A stretch of 11,305 bases of DNA, taken from assembly GCA_016256075.1 (NCBI GenBank), contig SDVU01000698.1, forward strand, positions 1-11,305, read 5' to 3'. Position numbers and translations under genes: made by a program. Within the stretch, counting starts at the first letter, position 1, and each line of letters starts with the position of its first letter. This DNA comes from Dictyocoela muelleri (lineage: Eukaryota > Microsporidia). The notes below the pieces were generated by a model, which saw only the letters and a list, made by a program, of their open reading frames with translations, was not told where the DNA came from and did no database searches. Below, piece by piece: positions 8,217-11,305 of this stretch.

Positions 8217-8280
8217 AAAAAAAATAATACCTGGGAATCGTACCCGGTCGCTTTTCGGATGTAGCGCGCTTCGCGCGCGA
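8217..8280 (-). ncRNA. Decayed tRNA-like scrap with T-arm and GC-rich hairpin
   Basis: On the minus strand a GCGCGC/GCGCGC hairpin with a 3-base loop (8278-8264) is followed by a T-arm-like CCGGG-TACGATT-CCCAG (8247-8231) with four of five pairs, then a run of eight T (8224-8217) that could end RNA polymerase III transcription. This is the order of the 3' part of a tRNA gene, but no A box or full cloverleaf is present. It lies directly upstream, on the minus strand, of the tRNA-like head of copy A. I infer a tRNA pseudogene or a second tRNA-derived repeat head. Confidence 0.4.
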
Positions 8281-8483
8281 CAATAATTATTTAATTTTAA
8301 ATAAAATTAACTTTAAAATATTCAATTTTAGATTATTTATTTTTTAAAAGTCACTGTTTTATTATTTTTTTAATTGGACATAAGGGTTATTTTGAATCCT
8401 TTTTGTTGGGGGATGTATACTGGAACCAAAAATAAACGAAAAATATTTAAAAAAAATTAAAAAAAATAAAAAAAAGAAATTTT
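8281..8483. other. AT-rich spacer before the minisatellite
   Basis: No reading frame or repeat was recognised. It includes a G-rich TTGTTGGGGGATGTATACTGG segment near 8404-8424 and long A runs at 8449-8476. Confidence 0.5.
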
Positions 8484-8632
8484 GAATTTGAAAAATGATA
8501 AAATTGAATGTATGAAATGAGAAAATTGAATGTGAAAAATAAGAAAATCGAATGTGGAAATGGCGAGATTGAATGTAGAAAAGGTAAAACCGAATGTGAA
8601 AGTGTCAAATTGAATGTGATGATGGGAAAACC
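8484..8632 (+). repeat. Degenerate 20-22 bp minisatellite, about 7 units
   Basis: Seven units start with GAATTT or GAATGT at 8484, 8506, 8528, 8550, 8571, 8592 and 8612, with steps of 22, 22, 22, 21, 21 and 20 bases. A typical unit is GAATGTGAAAAATAAGAAAATC-like. A partial further unit starts at 8633. The period is not a multiple of three, so it does not encode a regular protein repeat. It abuts the start of repeat copy B at about 8645. Confidence 0.88.
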
Positions 8633-8856
8633 GAGTTGAAATGCTATATATTACATGTTGATAATATCCATAATTACCAACTCGAATAGTCCTCTCCCAC
8701 CATGGTATTTAATCATTTGGTTTCTGGTTTTCAACTAATGCGTCAATACTAAAATTACTATAAGCTCAGCTCAATGAGCGATTTTTGTTTTATCAAAGCC
8801 GCGGCAGGTTACGGGTAATTAGAGGATTTTAGTGTTTTTACTACTTATTTTGTCAA

Positions 8857-8896
8857 GATGCGTCGCCGCTCTCATCTTCACACCTAGGAAAGTCCC
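8857..8896 (+). repeat. Conserved 40-bp core, copy B
   Basis: The same block as 7967-8006, with four differences. It begins GATGCGTCGCCGCTCTCATC and ends AAAGTCCC. Confidence 0.8.
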
Positions 8897-8960
8897 GTCA
8901 AATAATTTTCTCATTATTCAAGCCACCAGCACCTATACCAGACTGAAAAAACGGTTCTTA

Positions 8961-9235
8961 AACGGTTTGTGTCACAAAAAAGAAATGAGAGGGGTAATGG
9001 AAGTATATTTTAAAAGCATGGAATATTCTATTAAAGAATGTCATCGATTTTCATTTTCATATACTCATAATTTCAACTATATTTTGTCTTTTTTGCGATG
9101 CAAAAAGACTAAATATAGTAGTAATTATGAGTATATGAAAATGAACACCAAGGACATTCTTTAATAGAGAATTCTATGCTTCTTTAAATATACTTTCATT
9201 ATCCTTCTCATTTCTTTTTTGTGACACAAACCGTT
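8961..9235. mobile_element. Foldback (MITE-like) element, 275 bp
   Basis: Two 136-bp arms (8961-9096 and 9100-9235) are inverted copies of each other around a 3-base centre (GAT). The outer 30 bases match perfectly, starting AACGGTTTGTGTCAC, and the arms are roughly 85-90% identical overall. It has no coding content; a plus-strand open frame that runs through it is a by-product of the palindrome. It interrupts repeat copy B. The target duplication is unclear: the flanks read CTTA on the left and GTAGG on the right, at best a TA. The superfamily is therefore not assigned. Confidence 0.85.
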
Positions 9236-9317
9236 GTAGGATCGGAAAAATGTATAATACTACTATACCTCTATAGTTTTTAGCTGCTTAATGTCATTCC
9301 CAATTATTTGTTATTTT

Positions 9318-9392
9318 GATGTCAGCAGAATATGAATCAGATACTTAAGTGTTACATAAAATTGTGTCAACTACTGAGCTATCTACCTACTA
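9318..9392 (-). promoter_or_regulatory. tRNA-like head of copy B, B box decayed
   Basis: Minus strand. TAGCTCAGTAG (9381-9371) keeps the A-box pattern. The B-box position (about 9337-9327) reads ATTCATATTCT and has lost the GTTCGA core seen in copy A. The shared flanks (CTTAAGTATC, GCTGACATC/GCTGACGTC) confirm that it is the same head. It is probably not transcribed by RNA polymerase III now. Confidence 0.55.
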
Positions 9393-9437
9393 AATATAAT
9401 ATAGAATCGTTTAAAACTTATATTTACTTGATAAAAT
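9365..9437 (+). repeat. 73-bp direct repeat, left copy
   Basis: Matches 11031-11103 at 69 of 73 bases with no gap. It includes the tRNA-like A box and about 50 bp beyond the tRNA-like 5' end. It ends 10 bases before the MULE-2 left terminus. Confidence 0.93.
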
Positions 9438-9438
9438 T

Positions 9439-9447
9439 ATCAAATAT
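9439..9447 (+). repeat. MULE-2 probable target duplication, left
   Basis: ATCAAATAT, matched on the other side by ATCAAAGTAT at 11022-11031 with one extra base. The match is imperfect, so the boundary is approximate. Confidence 0.45.
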
Positions 9448-9490
9448 AGGCAAGGTGAATTTTATCCGCAGGCTAAAATTCGCCGCAGCC
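9448..9490 (+). repeat. MULE-2 left terminal inverted repeat with hairpin
   Basis: Contains an 11-bp inverted repeat, GGTGAATTTTA (9454-9464) against TAAAATTCGCC (9474-9484) with one G-T wobble, around a TCCGCAGGC loop. The CCGCAG word occurs twice, and the right end has the same double arrangement. Confidence 0.8.
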
Positions 9491-9563
9491 AAATAATATT
9501 TATTTATATTTAATATAAAAATTTTTTTAAAAATAAATTTATTTATTATTATTCTCAAAAACA

Positions 9564-10970
9564 CTAAAGACCTCTAACCCGGCTGTATAAACAACTATTA
9601 ACGGTATTTTTTGTTTCAAGAAAGATCAGATCATAATATTTATCATATGATTTTATAACATCTTTTAGTTTGTCTGTTTTCATTTTAAAGTCATATATAT
9701 ATCATTGTATTTTGCGCTCGGTGTTTCCATAGCTACATAAATATCTACCTCAGAAGCGTGGTGAATTGTTCTTAGTATTCTAAAAAGCATACAAACAATT
9801 GGATGTACTATTTTAAGTTTAAAATTCAGGGTTCTATTAAAAGACTCAGCGACGTTTGTACTTAGTTGAATATCGTTAAGTAATATTTCAACAGTGCTCA
9901 GCTTGTCGAATATATTATTTGTTTCTATTAAATAATTTTTTTCAAAATAATCTAACATTTTTATAACCTTATAATTATTACTCAATTCATACTTATCGAT
10001 AGAATCCTTTACCTTATTATATTCATGCATAACTTTATTTTTATGAACGAATACCAATGATCTTAAAATATCAACCATCTTGTTTATTTTTACCTTCTGT
10101 AAATATTAACCAAGCATATCATACTCTTGCACATGCCTATATACACACTGTGAAAAATGAAAAAAAAACATAAAAATACTTTTGTTTGTAGGAAATTTTT
10201 TTAAAGGAGGCTTACGCAGCCTTTTCGTTGTATATTATCAAATAATCTCGATAATATAAATCACATTTTTCTTTAATGCTGAGAATAATTTATCATAATG
10301 CTTTATCGATTTCCCTTCGATTAAAGCATAAAACTGCCCATAACTGAACCAAATATTACATAAAGCTGATAATAATCATTAGAGCATAATTTGAATGTTC
10401 CATCTGAAATCCAAACCTTGGAATTTTTTAAGTGCCAAATGTTCTTATCCATTGCAAATATAAAAAACTTATATTCATTATCTTCAGATCTATGCAAAAG
10501 AAAATTGTCTCCTCGTTGTGTGATTAATAGGTAAGCTGGTATTCCAGAAGTATGTAAATCTTCCTGTTTAATAACTCTTTTCCCTCTATTATATATTAGT
10601 TTATACACAGTTTTTCTATTTAGTAACATACAATCTTCTTTTTAAAGATTTGTAATTATCTTTTCATATATCTCTGAAGAGCAGTATTCTGTATTTTCTG
10701 AATATTCTATAATCTCTTTATTAAACAAAAGTTTTTCAATTTTAAAAACTGGAGGAAGATGATTATGATCCTGAAGAGTCGACATTTCATTAGATTCGAA
10801 ACAAAGAGATACACCGCCCTTACATTTTCTATTAAAACATCTCAAAATTTCTTTACTTTCTTTTCTTTTATCTGAATTATATTCATGATTATTGTAAATT
10901 AATTTTTCTTTATTTCTTTTAGTTTTTAAAATTGTAAAATTTTTTCCAATAGGGGTCTAATTAAATATAA
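9564..10970 (-). pseudogene. MULE-2 transposase pseudogene, lightly broken
   Basis: A ~465-codon Mutator-like transposase. In order: a FLYWCH-like finger (about 10940-10755; EKLIYNNHEYNSD, then LRCFNRKCKGGVSL and DHNHLP), a linker, FLLHRSED and the first catalytic block KVWISDGTFKLCSNDYYQLY (aspartate at 10402-10404), ALIEGKSIKHYDKLFSALKK (about 10330-10275), FFFHFSQCVYRHVQEYDMLG (about 10165-10109), then STNVAESFNRTLNF and VHPIVCMLFRILR in the C-terminal part. A frame change near 9683 leads into MKTDKLKDVIKSYDKYYDL, which extends the protein to a TAG at 9564-9566. Seen breaks: in-frame TAA at 10642-10644 and 10106-10108, and frame changes near 10325, 10240-10180 and 9683. The second-aspartate block (…NEKAA, near 10225) is poorly preserved. 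No ATG is visible before the finger; the open frame reaches 10970. Confidence 0.88.
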
Positions 10971-10979
10971 TTAAATGCT

Positions 10980-11021
10980 TTTAACCTGCGGCGAAAAGGC
11001 TCCTGCGGAGAAAAGTCGACG
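10980..11021 (-). repeat. MULE-2 right terminal inverted repeat
   Basis: Carries the direct pair CCTGCGGCGAAAAG (10985-10998) and CCTGCGGAGAAAAG (11002-11015), mirroring the left terminus. It ends at about GTCGACG next to the probable target duplication. Confidence 0.78.
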
Positions 11022-11031
11022 ATCAAAGTAT
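11022..11031 (+). repeat. MULE-2 probable target duplication, right
   Basis: ATCAAAGTAT, similar to ATCAAATAT at 9439-9447. Confidence 0.45.
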
Positions 11032-11103
11032 GTCAACCACTGAGCTATCTACCTACTAAATAAAATATAGAATCGTTTAAAAATTTTATTTACTTGATAA
11101 AAT
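11031..11103 (+). repeat. 73-bp direct repeat, right copy, with A box
   Basis: The second copy of 9365-9437, 69 of 73 bases identical. On the minus strand TAGCTCAGTGG (11047-11037) is a good A box. The rest of a tRNA-like head is missing because the repeat stops at the MULE-2 side. Confidence 0.93.
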
Positions 11104-11204
11104 GATGCTTCACCATTTACCGGGTTACAATGACATATTAAGGGGGACCCTTTAAATTCAATATCTGTCAGTAAATTTAGCATTTTTTTAAAAAAATAAA
11201 ATTT
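11104..11204. other. Short spacer
   Basis: Contains a small AAGGG-GGA-CCCTT inverted repeat near 11140-11152 and A/T runs. It could serve as the 3' flank of the minus-strand frame that ends at 11205. Confidence 0.4.
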
Positions 11205-11305
11205 TTAATTTAAAATAATTTTAATAAGTTCATAAAAAACCTCTTGTATTGACTCTTCAGAAGATTCATCAATATAGCTGCGTCTAAACATGAATTCTTC
11301 AAGCC
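11205..11305 (-). CDS. C-terminal end of an unidentified minus-strand gene (partial)
   Basis: An open minus-strand frame enters from the right edge and ends at TAA (11205-11207). The visible 32 residues include FMFRRSYIDESSEESIQEVF and then YELIKIILN. The acidic-serine stretch followed by an amphipathic helix has a protein-like composition, and the frame stays open to the window edge. I do not recognise the family. It may be a host gene end, or another transposon fragment like the rest of the window. Only a third of a typical domain is visible. Confidence 0.4.
   Translation of the reverse strand, partial: LEEFMFRRSYIDESSEESIQEVFYELIKIILN

Larger units (their letters stand above)
8645..9400 (-). 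repeat. tRNA-headed repeat, copy B, split by a foldback element
   Basis: The second copy of the repeat at 7748-8207. The two align from TATATTACATG through GGTAATTAGAGG, the 40-bp core (8857-8896) and the CTTAATGTCATTCCC block (9288-9302) to the tRNA-like head. Overall identity looks moderate, perhaps 65-75% by eye. The copy is interrupted at 8961-9235 by a palindromic element absent from copy A, so the copies predate that insertion. Confidence 0.65.
9448..11021 (-). mobile_element. Mutator-like DNA transposon MULE-2
   Basis: About 1.57 kb. Its termini are related inverted repeats: reading inward, the left has TTTTATCCGCAGG and AATTCGCCGCAG (9460-9488), and the right, on the reverse strand, has TTTTCTCCGCAGG and TTTTCGCCGCAGG (11014-10986). 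Both continue into AT-rich sequence with TATATTTAAT. It holds a single minus-strand transposase relic with MULE motifs. Its termini and protein differ from MULE-1, so it is a separate family. It has fewer breaks in its gene than MULE-1. Confidence 0.85.

Noticed and set aside
8484-8632. CRISPR array
   Set aside because: Units are 20-22 bp directly adjacent with drift and no distinct spacers, which is a minisatellite.
8957-8964. TTAA target site suggesting piggyBac for the foldback element
   Set aside because: A TTAA is present at the left edge only; the right edge reads GTAGG, so no TTAA duplication exists.
8832-9164. Plus-strand 110-residue open frame
   Set aside because: It runs across the conserved core of copy B and into the arms of the foldback element. 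The sequence is explained by non-coding repeats in both copies, and no protein motif is present.

Overview
This window looks like a pile of transposable-element relics from a very AT-rich, compact eukaryote. A microsporidian, or a similar AT-rich fungal-lineage parasite or protist, fits best: Ty3/gypsy elements and MULE transposases with FLYWCH-like zinc fingers are known from such genomes. The species assignment is inference, because no rRNA or conserved housekeeping gene lies in the window. No complete host gene is visible. The only non-mobile coding candidate is a short minus-strand gene end at 11205-11305.

Layout. 1-4095: a Ty3/gypsy LTR retrotransposon fossil on the plus strand. The window begins inside its 5' LTR. 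Gag with a zinc knuckle, protease, reverse transcriptase, RNase H and integrase with a GPY/F-like tail follow in order, then a 314-bp 3' LTR. 4096-4505: AT-rich spacer with only weak short reading frames. 4506-6203: a Mutator-like DNA transposon (MULE-1) with ~72-bp terminal inverted repeats, an 8-bp target duplication (TTAAAAGC) and a decayed minus-strand transposase. 6212-6720: no recognisable gene. About 6727-7150: a minus-strand integrase-tail fossil from a different retroelement-like element. 7200-7745: AT-rich, with one short helix-turn-helix-like frame.

7748-9400: two diverged copies (A and B) of a ~460-bp repeat. Each has, on the minus strand, a tRNA-like head (A box, and in copy A also a B box) followed by an unrelated body with a conserved 40-bp core, which is the architecture of a tRNA-derived SINE. 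A second tRNA-like scrap with a GC-rich hairpin and a 22-bp-period minisatellite lie between the copies. Copy B is split by a 275-bp foldback element. 9448-11021: a second MULE (MULE-2) of a different family, less decayed, sitting between two 73-bp direct repeats that both carry the tRNA-like A box. 11104-11305: spacer and the partial gene end.

The parts do not form an operon or pathway. They record nested insertion: the repeats came first, then the foldback entered copy B and MULE-2 entered between two repeat units. The gypsy element appears recent by its LTR identity although its body is broken. The most distinctive signals are the tRNA-headed repeat family, the multi-copy inverted motifs inside both MULE termini, and the 73-bp direct repeats around MULE-2.
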